From positions 124,001 to 188,000 of the forward strand of contig NZ_JAZIBG010000019.1 in assembly GCF_036621135.1 (NCBI RefSeq): 64,000 bases of DNA, in the 5' to 3' direction. The position numbers and the translations under genes were made by a program. This DNA comes from Aquincola agrisoli. Lineage in GTDB: Bacteria > Pseudomonadota > Gammaproteobacteria > Burkholderiales > Burkholderiaceae_C. The notes beneath the pieces are model-generated. The model ran no database searches. It was not told the DNA's origin and saw only the letters and a program-made list of their open reading frames with translations. Each line of letters begins with the position of its first letter. Position 1 is the first letter of the stretch. This document shows positions 24,132-31,978 of this stretch, piece by piece.

Positions 24132-24476
24132 ATGGGGTTGCGCAATTCTTTGGCTCGGTGGGTGTTCATGAAGAGGAAGATTGTTGCGGCATTGACATGG
24201 GTCCCGTTGGCCTGCTTCGCGGGTGAGTGGACACCATGGTTCTCGATTTCGTCGACCTATGCGGCCGGCGCAGAGAACTACAACCTGCGCATTTACGGGG
24301 TGCCTGCCGGTTCATGTTCTGCGGGTTGGGCGTATATCAACCAGTCCGCCACTGGCTCGAAGGTCATCATGTCGAGTCTGATGCTGGCTTTTGCGACCAA
24401 CAGGCGTGTTCAACTTTATCTTGACAAGGATGAATCAAATTACTGCAAAATTATTGAAGCGGCGGTTGGGGGCTGA
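24132..24476 (+). CDS. Two-cysteine small secreted protein, paralogue 7 of 8
   Basis: 114 residues from ATG 24132, which has GGAGG 4 bases upstream; an internal ATG at 24168 (MKRKIVAALTWVPLACFA) gives the more standard signal peptide. The mature protein starts about GEWTPWF. Cysteine 1 is in PAGSCSAGWAYINQ, the helix-strand region is SSLMLAFATNRRVQLYLD, and cysteine 2 is in SNYCKIIEAAVGG. It is the last gene of the apparent secretion operon, 13 bases after the small ORF. From 24477 to 24730 no gene is seen; that stretch is intergenic with partial similarity to the leader of the SpvB gene. Confidence 0.75.
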   Translation: MGLRNSLARWVFMKRKIVAALTWVPLACFAGEWTPWFSISSTYAAGAENYNLRIYGVPAGSCSAGWAYINQSATGSKVIMSSLMLAFATNRRVQLYLDKDESNYCKIIEAAVGG

Positions 24477-24730
24477 CTTGAGGTCGTCGATGGGTGGCGC
24501 CTTTGCTTTTAATGCAATTAAATAGGTGTTGCGGTACATTGCATTGCGTTTCGAGGGTGGGTTGTGCTGTTGCAGGCGATGCATCGAAGGTCGTGCCGTC
24601 GAGTTTCCATCTTTGAATTGCGTTGAGTTGTCATGAGCGCTCCCGCGACCGATGCCGGCGGCAGTCCGGCGGAGCGGGGGTAGGAAGAGGGCGGCGAGGG
24701 TGCCGGGCAAGCGCGAGGGGGGGTCGAGGG

Positions 24731-24928
24731 ATGGGTCAAGCGGGCAGGCTGCTGTGGGCGGCCATGGCCGGAGCTGCGCTGTGGGCGCACGGCGTGGTGG
24801 TGGCGCAGGTGAGCGTGACGGGTAGCGGGACGGCGGCGTACAGCCACGCCATCGCGGTGCCGCCGGGGATCTCGGGCATGCAGCCCAACCTCGGGCTGAC
24901 GTCAATTACTGTAGGAATGTTGAGGTGA
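24731..24928 (+). pseudogene. Truncated second copy of the SpvB-like 5' end
   Basis: 65 codons matching the first ~56 of the intact SpvB-like gene at 4384: signal peptide GRLLWAAMAGAALWAHGVVV, then AQVSVTGSGTAAYSHAIAVP and SGMQPNLGL. Identity is high up to the shared DNA cagcccaacctcgggctga; then the sequence departs and terminates. The leader also shares a CGGCAGTCCGGCGG stretch with the intact gene's leader. It looks like a 5' relic left by recombination or deletion, not a working gene, though it could still make a short secreted peptide. Confidence 0.85.
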
Positions 24929-24946
24929 TAGTCGGGAGCTGATTTT

Positions 24947-25282
24947 ATGAGAAGAACGAACATCAAAAGAATCGCCATGACGGCAGGGTTAATTTCATGC
25001 TATTTTCCGGCTCACGCCGTCGGAAATTTGCAGCCTCTCGAGGTTGCGGGCGTATATGTTCGCGAGAGTCGGACTGATTTGTATATCGTTGGGTCACACA
25101 ACAACCCACTAGGGTGCGTCGACAATACAACAATAATAATAGACGCGAGTAGATTTCCAAACTCCAAGGCCATGCTGGCTGCGGCGTTGGCTGCGCATAT
25201 TTCCGGCAAGAAGATCTCTGGTTGGGTCATCGGCTGCACGGACGGGCGCGCGGAGCTGAGTGCAATTCACGTCGAGAAGTAG
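24947..25282 (+). CDS. Two-cysteine small secreted protein, paralogue 8 of 8
   Basis: 111 residues. Signal peptide MRRTNIKRIAMTAGLISCYF, ending PAHA; mature from VGNLQPLEV. Cysteine 1 is in NPLGCVDNTTIIID, the conserved stretch in AMLAAALAAHISGKKISGWV and cysteine 2 in VIGCTDGRAELSAIHVE. It lies 18 bases after the SpvB relic, exactly where the SpvB reading frame is broken, so the gene may have arrived at that junction. GC is clearly lower than in the LysR gene that follows 89 bases later. Confidence 0.75.
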   Translation: MRRTNIKRIAMTAGLISCYFPAHAVGNLQPLEVAGVYVRESRTDLYIVGSHNNPLGCVDNTTIIIDASRFPNSKAMLAAALAAHISGKKISGWVIGCTDGRAELSAIHVEK

Positions 25283-25371
25283 TTTCGAGGCTGCCGCGGT
25301 ACGGCAAGGCCGGTAGGGCGGCGGCTCAAGCTCACGTGCCATGAGGGCGTTGAGGAGACAATCCCGGCGCC

Positions 25372-26247
25372 ATGACCGCCCGCATCCCGCCCATCAACTG
25401 CCTGCTCAGCTTCGAGGCCCTGGCCCGGCTGCGCAGCGTCAGCCAGGCGGCGGACGAGCTGAGCGTGACGCCCAGCGCGGTGAGCCACCGCATCCGGCAG
25501 CTCGAGCAGCAGCTCGGCCTCAAGCTCTTCGAGCGCGGCGATTTCAGCCTGACCGGCGACGGCATGGCCTACCTCGGCCAGGTGCGGTCCGCGCTCAAGC
25601 TGCTGCAGCCGCCTTCCACCGGCCGGCTGCCGGGCACGACGCAGCTGCGGCTCGCGGTGACGCCCACCTTCTCGCGCCAGATCCTGCTGCCCAAGCTGGC
25701 CCTGTTCCGCCATGCCTACCCGGACATCGAGCTGATCCTGCAGGTCTCGATCCCCCTGCTCGACATCACCGCCGAAACGGCCGACCTGGAGCTGCGCTAC
25801 GGCAACGGCGTGTACGCCGGCTTCGAGTCGAAGCGGGTGCTGTCCGACGAACTGTTCCCGGTCTGCAGCCCCGAGTACCTGCACGAGTTCGGCCCGTTCG
25901 ACGGCTTCGACACCGCCGAGCGGGTGAGCCGGGCGCGCCTGATCCGCAGCCCGCTCGTGCCCTGGCGCACCTGGTTCGAGGCCTGCGACATCCGCCTGCC
26001 CGAGCCGCGCGAAGGCTCCCAGTTCAACGACGTCGGCCTGATGCTCGATGCGGCCGTCGCCGGCTTCGGCGTGGCCCTAGCACGCAGCAAGCTAGGGTTA
26101 GCCTGGATAGACAGTGGCCGGCTCGTAAGGCTGTCTCCGCGTGCCGTGCCCTCGCCGTACCACCACTTCATCTGCTGGAAGCCCGGCACGCTGGAGCGCT
26201 GGGAATGCGCGGCCTTCGTCGACTGGCTCGATGAGGCCCTTCGCTGA
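25372..26247 (+). CDS. LysR-family transcriptional regulator (GcvA-like)
   Basis: 291 residues. The N-terminal winged helix-turn-helix (residues ~7-65: LLSFEALARLRSVSQAADEL, SVTPSAVSHRIRQLEQQLGL, KLFERGDFSLTGDG) is followed by a periplasmic-binding-like effector domain. The SPYHHFICWKPGTLERWECA end is typical of GcvA-type members. It is transcribed in the same direction as the lactate operon 142 bases downstream, so it may regulate lctP-lldD-glcDEF; LysR genes are more often divergent, and the inducer is unknown. Confidence 0.88.
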   Translation: MTARIPPINCLLSFEALARLRSVSQAADELSVTPSAVSHRIRQLEQQLGLKLFERGDFSLTGDGMAYLGQVRSALKLLQPPSTGRLPGTTQLRLAVTPTFSRQILLPKLALFRHAYPDIELILQVSIPLLDITAETADLELRYGNGVYAGFESKRVLSDELFPVCSPEYLHEFGPFDGFDTAERVSRARLIRSPLVPWRTWFEACDIRLPEPREGSQFNDVGLMLDAAVAGFGVALARSKLGLAWIDSGRLVRLSPRAVPSPYHHFICWKPGTLERWECAAFVDWLDEALR

Positions 26248-26264
26248 CGCGAACCTGAATACCC

Positions 26265-26285
26265 CGCGTGAAAAAGCTTCACGCG
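26265..26285. promoter_or_regulatory. Inverted repeat between the LysR gene and lctP
   Basis: Perfect 8-base arms CGCGTGAA and TTCACGCG separated by 5 bases. It lies 18 bases after the LysR stop and about 105 before the lctP start. No U-tract follows, so an operator for the lactate operon is as likely as a terminator. Confidence 0.5.
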
Positions 26286-26389
26286 CCGGCACAAGAAATC
26301 TCAAAACCTGCCAGGGAACTCGCTCTTAGAGTTCGCGCCGCGCTGCCGACTGGGCGGCGAAGCAGTTCACCAATCACCGGGAGACACCC

Positions 26390-28051
26390 TTGGTCTGGCA
26401 ACAGGTATACGACCCCTTCGGGAACATGATCATCTCGACCGCGCTCGCGGCGATTCCGGTGGTCGTGATGCTGGGCGCGCTCGGCTTCTTTCACATCAAG
26501 GCCCACATCGCCGCCGGCATGGGCCTCGTCGCCGCGTTCATCGTCGCGGTCTTCGCCTACGGCATGCCGGCCGAGATGGCCGGCCGCGCCGCCGTGCTGG
26601 GGGGCTTCACGGGCCTGCTGCCGATCGGCTGGATCGTGCTCAACATCATCTTCCTGCACCAGCTGACCGAGCAGAACGGCAGCTTCAAGGTGCTGCAGGA
26701 TTCGCTGTCGGGCATCACCGAGGACCGCCGCATCCAGCTGCTGCTGATCGCCTTCTGCTTCGGCGCGTTCTTCGAGGGCGCCGCCGGCTTCGGCACGCCG
26801 GTGGCCGTCACCGCCGCGATCCTGATCGGCCTGGGCTTCTCGCCGCTGGCCGCCTCGGGCCTCTCGCTGATCGCCAACACGGCGCCGGTGGCCTTCGGCG
26901 CGCTGGGCACGCCGGTGATCACGCTGGCCCAGGTGCACGGCTACGACCTGCAGGAGGTCACGGCCATGATCGGCCGCCAGCTCCCGTTCTTCTCGCTGCT
27001 GGTGCCGTTCTGGCTGATCTGGGCCTTTGCCGGCCGCAAGGGCATGTGGGAGATCTGGCCCGCGATCCTGGTCACCGGCCTGTCGTTCGCGATCCCGCAG
27101 TTCCTGGTCTCCAACTACATGGGGCCTGAACTGGTGGACATCATCGCGGCGATCGTCTCGATGCTGTCGCTGGTCGCGTTCCTGCGCGTCTGGCAGCCGA
27201 AGAAGGTCTGGACCTCCCCGGCGATGCGCGGCAAGGACGTCAGCGCGTCCGAGGCCAAGCCGCCGCAGCCCATCGTGCGCCACTCCAAGGAGGCGTTGAT
27301 CGCCGCCTGGACGCCCTGGGCGATCCTGTCGGTCTTCGTGTTCGTCTGGGGCCTGCCGCCGGTCAAGGCCTGGCTGAACGGTCTCTTCGCGCCCAAGTTC
27401 CCGATCGAGGGCCTGCACAACCTGATCATGAAGGTGCCGCCGGTCGTCCCGACCCCGCACCCCGAGGCCGCGGTCTACACGCTGAACCTGCTGTCCGCCA
27501 CCGGCACCGGCATCCTGCTCGCCGCCGTGATCAGCGCGCTGGTGATGAAGTACAACCCGGTCGCCATCGTGCGCACGTTCTTCAAGACGCTGTGGCTGGT
27601 CAAGTTCTCGCTGCTGACCATCGTGCTGATGCTGGCGCTGGGCACGCTCACCCGCTTCTCGGGCACCGACACCACGCTGGGCCTGGCCTTCGCGAACACC
27701 GGCATGCTGTATCCGTTCTTCGGCACGCTGATGGGCTGGATCGGCGTCGCGCTGACGGGCTCCGACACCGCATCGAACGTGCTCTTCGGCGGCATGCAGA
27801 AGGTGGCGGCCGAGCAGCTGGGCCTGTCGCCCAACCTGATGGGCGCGGCCAACAGCTCGGGCGGCGTGATGGGCAAGATGATCGACGCGCAGTCGATCGT
27901 GGTGGCCTCGACCGCGACGCGCTGGTTCAACAAGGAAGGCGAGATCCTGCGCTACGTGTTCTTCCACTCGATCGCGCTGGCCTGCCTGGTGGGCCTGTAC
28001 GTGACGATGCAGGCGTACGTCTGGCCGTTCACGCTCATGGTCGTGCACTGA
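26390..28051 (+). CDS. lctP: L-lactate permease
   Basis: 553-residue polytopic inner-membrane transporter of the LctP/LldP family, importing lactate (and often glycolate) with protons. It starts with TTG after GGGAGA and reads MVWQQVYDPFGNMIISTALA. Signatures include FCFGAFFEGAAGFGTPVAVT, IANTAPVAFGALGTPVITLA, LTGSDTASNVLFGGMQKVAA and NSSGGVMGKMIDAQSIVVAS, all conserved in the family. At least 12 membrane helices. First gene of the hydroxyacid operon; two hairpins separate it from lldD. Confidence 0.93.
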   Translation: MVWQQVYDPFGNMIISTALAAIPVVVMLGALGFFHIKAHIAAGMGLVAAFIVAVFAYGMPAEMAGRAAVLGGFTGLLPIGWIVLNIIFLHQLTEQNGSFKVLQDSLSGITEDRRIQLLLIAFCFGAFFEGAAGFGTPVAVTAAILIGLGFSPLAASGLSLIANTAPVAFGALGTPVITLAQVHGYDLQEVTAMIGRQLPFFSLLVPFWLIWAFAGRKGMWEIWPAILVTGLSFAIPQFLVSNYMGPELVDIIAAIVSMLSLVAFLRVWQPKKVWTSPAMRGKDVSASEAKPPQPIVRHSKEALIAAWTPWAILSVFVFVWGLPPVKAWLNGLFAPKFPIEGLHNLIMKVPPVVPTPHPEAAVYTLNLLSATGTGILLAAVISALVMKYNPVAIVRTFFKTLWLVKFSLLTIVLMLALGTLTRFSGTDTTLGLAFANTGMLYPFFGTLMGWIGVALTGSDTASNVLFGGMQKVAAEQLGLSPNLMGAANSSGGVMGKMIDAQSIVVASTATRWFNKEGEILRYVFFHSIALACLVGLYVTMQAYVWPFTLMVVH

Positions 28052-28060
28052 CAATGACCC

Positions 28061-28080
28061 GCGTCATGGCGCCATGACGC
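28061..28080. repeat. Perfect 20-base palindrome after lctP
   Basis: Two 10-base halves, GCGTCATGGC and GCCATGACGC, without a spacer, 9 bases after the lctP stop. Together with the neighbouring hairpin at 28082-28108 it may block 3' exonucleases or attenuate reading from lctP into lldD; an operator role is also possible. Confidence 0.55.
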
Positions 28081-28081
28081 A

Positions 28082-28108
28082 GCCCGCGGTGCCTTGCGCA
28101 CCGCGGGC
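28082..28108 (+). terminator. Strong hairpin between lctP and lldD
   Basis: Perfect 11-bp stem (GCCCGCGGTGC / GCACCGCGGGC) with a CTTGC loop, followed by CTTCGC rather than a run of T. It could act as an attenuator or RNA-processing stop that lowers lldD and glcDEF relative to lctP, or stabilise the lctP message. Confidence 0.55.
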
Positions 28109-28147
28109 CTTCGCATCTCCAACAGCAGCATCAGCAGGAGACATCGC

Positions 28148-29317
28148 ATGCCGGTGATCACCAACATCGAGGACCTGCGGGTCCTCGCCGAGAAGCGCGT
28201 GCCGCGCATGTTCTACGACTACGCCGATTCCGGCTCATGGACCGAAGGCACGTACCGCGACAACGAGGCGGATTTCCACCGCCTCAAGCTGCGCCAGCGC
28301 GTGGCGGTGAACATGGAGAACCGCAGCACGGCCACCACGATGGTGGGCGTGCCGGTGAAGATGCCGGTGTCGATCGCGCCGGTGGGCCTCACGGGCATGC
28401 AGCACGCCGACGGCGAGATCCACGCCGCGCGCGCGGCGGCCAAGTTCGGCATCCCGTTCACGCTGTCGACGATGAGCATCTGCTCGATCGAGGACATCGC
28501 CGCGGCCACCGGTCAGCCGTTCTGGTTTCAGCTCTACATGATGCGCGACCGCGACGCGATGGCGCGCATGATCGAGCGCGCCCGCGTCGCCAGGTGCAAT
28601 GCGCTGGTGCTCACGCTCGACCTGCAGGTCATCGGCCAGCGCCACAAGGACCTGAAGAACGGCCTGACCGCGCCGCCGCGGCCCACGCTGAGGAACATCC
28701 TCAACCTCATGACCAAGCCCCGCTGGTGCCTGGGCATGGCCGGCACCAAGCGCCGCACCTTCGGCAACCTGGTGGGCCACGTGAAGGGTGTCAGCGACAT
28801 GAGCTCGCTCGCCGCGTGGACCAACGAGCAGTTCGACCCGCGGCTGTCGTGGCCCGACGTCGAATGGGTCAAGAAGCAGTGGGGCGGCAAGCTGATCCTG
28901 AAGGGCATCATGGAAGTGGAGGACGCGCGCCTCGCCGCCGACCACGGCGCCGACGCCATCGTCGTCAGCAACCATGGCGGCCGCCAGCTCGACGGCGCGC
29001 CGTCGTCCATCACCGCGCTGCCGGCCATCGTCGAGGCGGTGGGCTCGCGGATCGAGGTGTGGATGGACGGCGGCATCCGCAGCGGCCAGGATGTGCTGAA
29101 GGCCTGGGCCCTGGGCGCGCGCGGCACGATGATCGGCCGCGCGATGGTGTACGGTCTGGGCGCGATGGGCGAGGCCGGCGTCGCCCGGGCGCTGCAGATC
29201 CTGCACAAGGAGCTCGACGTGACGATGGCCTTCTGCGGCCACACCGACATCCAGCGCGTCGACAGCAGCATCCTGCTGCCGCCGCACCGGCCCGAAGTCG
29301 ATCGCTACTTCGCCTGA
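28148..29317 (+). CDS. lldD: FMN-dependent L-lactate dehydrogenase
   Basis: 389 residues; oxidises L-lactate to pyruvate at the membrane, passing electrons to quinone. It is an FMN-dependent alpha-hydroxyacid dehydrogenase with a TIM barrel. Visible motifs: FYDYADSGSWTEGTYRDNEA, PVGLTGMQHADGE, FTLSTMSICSIEDIAA, WFQLYMMRDR, the FMN-phosphate and active-site stretch VSNHGGRQLDGAPSS (catalytic His ~275), and MDGGIRSGQDVLKAWALGA. GCAGGAG lies 7 bases before the ATG. It is followed by glcD after 22 bases, linking L-lactate oxidation with the D-2-hydroxyacid oxidase. Confidence 0.93.
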   Translation: MPVITNIEDLRVLAEKRVPRMFYDYADSGSWTEGTYRDNEADFHRLKLRQRVAVNMENRSTATTMVGVPVKMPVSIAPVGLTGMQHADGEIHAARAAAKFGIPFTLSTMSICSIEDIAAATGQPFWFQLYMMRDRDAMARMIERARVARCNALVLTLDLQVIGQRHKDLKNGLTAPPRPTLRNILNLMTKPRWCLGMAGTKRRTFGNLVGHVKGVSDMSSLAAWTNEQFDPRLSWPDVEWVKKQWGGKLILKGIMEVEDARLAADHGADAIVVSNHGGRQLDGAPSSITALPAIVEAVGSRIEVWMDGGIRSGQDVLKAWALGARGTMIGRAMVYGLGAMGEAGVARALQILHKELDVTMAFCGHTDIQRVDSSILLPPHRPEVDRYFA

Positions 29318-29339
29318 ACGGGCGCGGCAGGAGACAGCC

Positions 29340-30830
29340 ATGATGCAAGCCGATACGAGCCAGCCATCCAGAGTGCAGCGCCAGGCCCAGGTGATCGAGG
29401 CGCTGGCGCCGCTGCTGCCGAAGCACGCGCTGCTCTGGCGCGGCGAGGACACGGTGCCCTATGAATGCGACGGCCTCACGGCCTATCGCGAGCAGCCGCT
29501 GCTCGTGGCGCTGCCCGAAACCGAGGCGCAGGTGTCGGCGGTGCTGAAGGCCTGCCACGCGCTCGGCGTGCCGGTGGTCGCGCGCGGCGCGGGCACGGGC
29601 CTGTCGGGCGGGGCGATGCCGCACAAGCTGGGCGTCACGCTGTCGCTGGCCAAGTTCAACAAGATCGTGAAGGTCGACGCCTACGCGCGCACGGCCGTCG
29701 TGCAGTGCGGCGTGCGCAATGCGGCCATCAGCGAAGCGGCCGCGCCGTACGGCCTCTACTACGCGCCCGACCCGAGCAGCCAGATCGCCTGCACCATCGG
29801 CGGCAACGTGGCCGAGAACTCCGGCGGCGTGCACTGCCTCAAGTACGGCCTGACGGTGCACAACGTGCTGCGCGTGCGCGGCTTCACCGTCGAGGGCGAG
29901 GCGGTCGAGTTCGGCTCCGAGGCGCTGGACGCCGCCGGGCTCGACCTGCTGGCCGTGGTGGTCGGCAGCGAGGGCATGCTGGCCGTGACCACGGAAGTGA
30001 CCGTCAAGCTCGTGCCCAAGCCGCAGCTCGCGCGCTGCATCATGGCCAGCTTCGACGACGTGCGGAAGGCGGGAGACGCGGTGGCCGCGATCATCGCCGC
30101 CGGCATCATCCCGGCCGGGCTGGAGATGATGGACAAGCCGATGACCGCCGCGGTCGAGGACTTCGTGCGTGCCGGCTACGACCTCGACGCCGCCGCCATC
30201 CTGCTGTGCGAGAGCGACGGCACACCGGAAGAGGTGGCCGAGGAGATCGAGCACATGCAGGCCGTGCTCGGCGGCTGCGGCGCCACGCGCATGGAGGTGA
30301 GCGAGAACGAGGCCCAGCGCCTGCGCTTCTGGAGCGGACGCAAGAACGCCTTCCCCGCGTCGGGCCGCATCAGCCCCGACTACATGTGCATGGACTCGAC
30401 CATCCCGCGCAAGCGCCTGGCCGACATCCTGCTGGCGATTGCCGAGATGGAGAAGAAGTACGGCCTGCGCTGCTGCAACGTCTTCCACGCGGGCGACGGC
30501 AACCTGCACCCGCTGATCCTGTTCGATGCGAACGACCCCGACGAGATGCACCGCTGCGAGCTGTTCGGCGCCGACATCCTCGAGACCAGCGTGCGCATGG
30601 GCGGCACGGTGAGCGGCGAGCACGGCGTGGGCGTCGAGAAGCTCGGGTCGATGTGCGTGCAGTTCTCGCCCGCCGAGAACGCGCAGATGCTGGCGCTGAA
30701 GGCGGCGTTCGATCCGGCCGGCGTGCTCAACCCGGGCAAGGTGATCCCGACGCTGAGCCGCTGCGCCGAAGGCGGAAAGATGCACGTCAAGAAGGGCTTG
30801 CTGCCCTTCCCCGATCTGCCGAGGTTTTGA
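29340..30830 (+). CDS. glcD: Glycolate/D-lactate oxidase FAD subunit GlcD
   Basis: 496 residues, FAD-linked oxidase. FAD-binding PCMH domain (VPVVARGAGTGLSGGAMPHK, TIGGNVAENSGGVHCLKYGL, VVGSEGMLAVTTEVTVKLVP) followed by the C-terminal FAD oxidase cap (NVFHAGDGNLHPLILFD, GTVSGEHGVGVEKLG, FDPAGVLNPGKVIP). With GlcE and GlcF it oxidises glycolate to glyoxylate. In this lactate-permease operon D-lactate is an equally likely substrate, and the sequence alone does not decide. GlcE starts 2 bases after its stop. Confidence 0.92.
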   Translation: MMQADTSQPSRVQRQAQVIEALAPLLPKHALLWRGEDTVPYECDGLTAYREQPLLVALPETEAQVSAVLKACHALGVPVVARGAGTGLSGGAMPHKLGVTLSLAKFNKIVKVDAYARTAVVQCGVRNAAISEAAAPYGLYYAPDPSSQIACTIGGNVAENSGGVHCLKYGLTVHNVLRVRGFTVEGEAVEFGSEALDAAGLDLLAVVVGSEGMLAVTTEVTVKLVPKPQLARCIMASFDDVRKAGDAVAAIIAAGIIPAGLEMMDKPMTAAVEDFVRAGYDLDAAAILLCESDGTPEEVAEEIEHMQAVLGGCGATRMEVSENEAQRLRFWSGRKNAFPASGRISPDYMCMDSTIPRKRLADILLAIAEMEKKYGLRCCNVFHAGDGNLHPLILFDANDPDEMHRCELFGADILETSVRMGGTVSGEHGVGVEKLGSMCVQFSPAENAQMLALKAAFDPAGVLNPGKVIPTLSRCAEGGKMHVKKGLLPFPDLPRF

Positions 30831-30832
30831 GC

Positions 30833-31975
30833 ATGAGCATGACGACCAACCTGGCTGCGCCCTTGCCCGGCGGCAGCGACGACCCCGCGCTGCGCCGCAT
30901 CGCCGACCAGATCCTCGGCGCGAAGGCGCCGCTGGCCATCCGCGGCGGCGGCACGAAGCACTTCTATGGCGAGGCGGTGCAGGGCGAGCCGCTCGATGTC
31001 TCGCCGCTCAGCGGCATCAGCAGCTACGAGCCGACCGAACTGGTCGTGACCGTGCGTGCCGGCACGCCGCTGGCCGAGCTGGAAGCCGCGCTGGCCGAGA
31101 AGGGCCAGTGCCTGCCGTTCGAGCCGCCGCGCTTTGCCAGCACGGCGCATCCCGAGTTGCGCGGCGGCACGGTCGGCGGCATGGTGGCCTCGGGCCTCGC
31201 CGGCCCGTCGCGCGCCGCGGTGGGCGGCGTGCGCGACTACGTGCTCGGCGCCACGATGCTCAACGGCCGCGCCGAGCTGATGAGCTTCGGCGGCCAGGTG
31301 ATGAAGAACGTGGCGGGCTACGACGTCTCGCGCCTGCTGGCGGGCTCGATGGGCATCCTCGGCGTGATCTGCGAGGTGTCGCTGAAGGTGCTGCCGGTCG
31401 CGCCGGCCAGCGCCACGCTGTGCTTCCTGCTCGACGAGGCGACCGCGATCCGCCGCCTCAACGAATGGGGCGGCCTGCCGCTGCCGATCAACGCCAGCGC
31501 CTGGCGCGACGGCCACCTGTACGTGCGCCTGCGCGGCGCGCGCGCGGCCGTGGGCGATGCGCAGCGCCGGATGGGTGGCGACCTGGTCGAGCCCGCGGTG
31601 GCCGAGCCGCTGTGGCTGGGCCTGCGCGACCACACCGGCACCTACCACACACGCGCGCTCGATGCGGTGGAGGCGGGGCAGTCGCTCTGGCGGCTGTCGG
31701 TGCCTTCGACGGTGCCGCCGCTGGGCCTGGCGGGCGAAAGCCTCCTCGAGCACGGCGGGGCGCAGCGCTGGCTCGTCACCGGGGCGCCGGCGGCCGAGGT
31801 GCGCGGCGCCGCGGCCCGCGCGGGCGGCCACGCGACGCTGTTCCGCACGCAGGACAAGTCGCCCGGCGTGTTCGCGCCGCTGGCCTCGCCGCTCGACCGG
31901 CTGCACCGCCAGCTCAAGCAGGCCTTCGACCCGGCCTCGATCTTCAATCCTGGCCGGCTCTATCCGGGGCTTTGA
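30833..31975 (+). CDS. glcE: Glycolate oxidase FAD-binding subunit GlcE
   Basis: 380 residues. A half-size PCMH-type FAD-binding protein: AIRGGGTKHFYG near residue 40, then VTVRAGTPLAELEAALAEKG, LPFEPPRFASTAHPELRGGT, GGMVASGLAGPSRAAVGGVR, VMKNVAGYDVSRLLAGSMGI. The C-terminal FNPGRLYPGL is typical. It pairs with GlcD and the iron-sulfur subunit GlcF, which starts 3 bases downstream. The ATG at 30833 is 2 bases after the glcD stop; a second in-frame ATG two codons on is possible. Confidence 0.92.
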   Translation: MSMTTNLAAPLPGGSDDPALRRIADQILGAKAPLAIRGGGTKHFYGEAVQGEPLDVSPLSGISSYEPTELVVTVRAGTPLAELEAALAEKGQCLPFEPPRFASTAHPELRGGTVGGMVASGLAGPSRAAVGGVRDYVLGATMLNGRAELMSFGGQVMKNVAGYDVSRLLAGSMGILGVICEVSLKVLPVAPASATLCFLLDEATAIRRLNEWGGLPLPINASAWRDGHLYVRLRGARAAVGDAQRRMGGDLVEPAVAEPLWLGLRDHTGTYHTRALDAVEAGQSLWRLSVPSTVPPLGLAGESLLEHGGAQRWLVTGAPAAEVRGAAARAGGHATLFRTQDKSPGVFAPLASPLDRLHRQLKQAFDPASIFNPGRLYPGL

Positions 31976-31978
31976 ACC

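Noticed and set aside
3011..25282. Possibility that the small secreted genes are ordinary RHS immunity proteins
   Set aside because: They carry signal peptides and paired cysteines, five are embedded in the secretion operon, and only one set lies near an RHS tail; kept open but not favoured.
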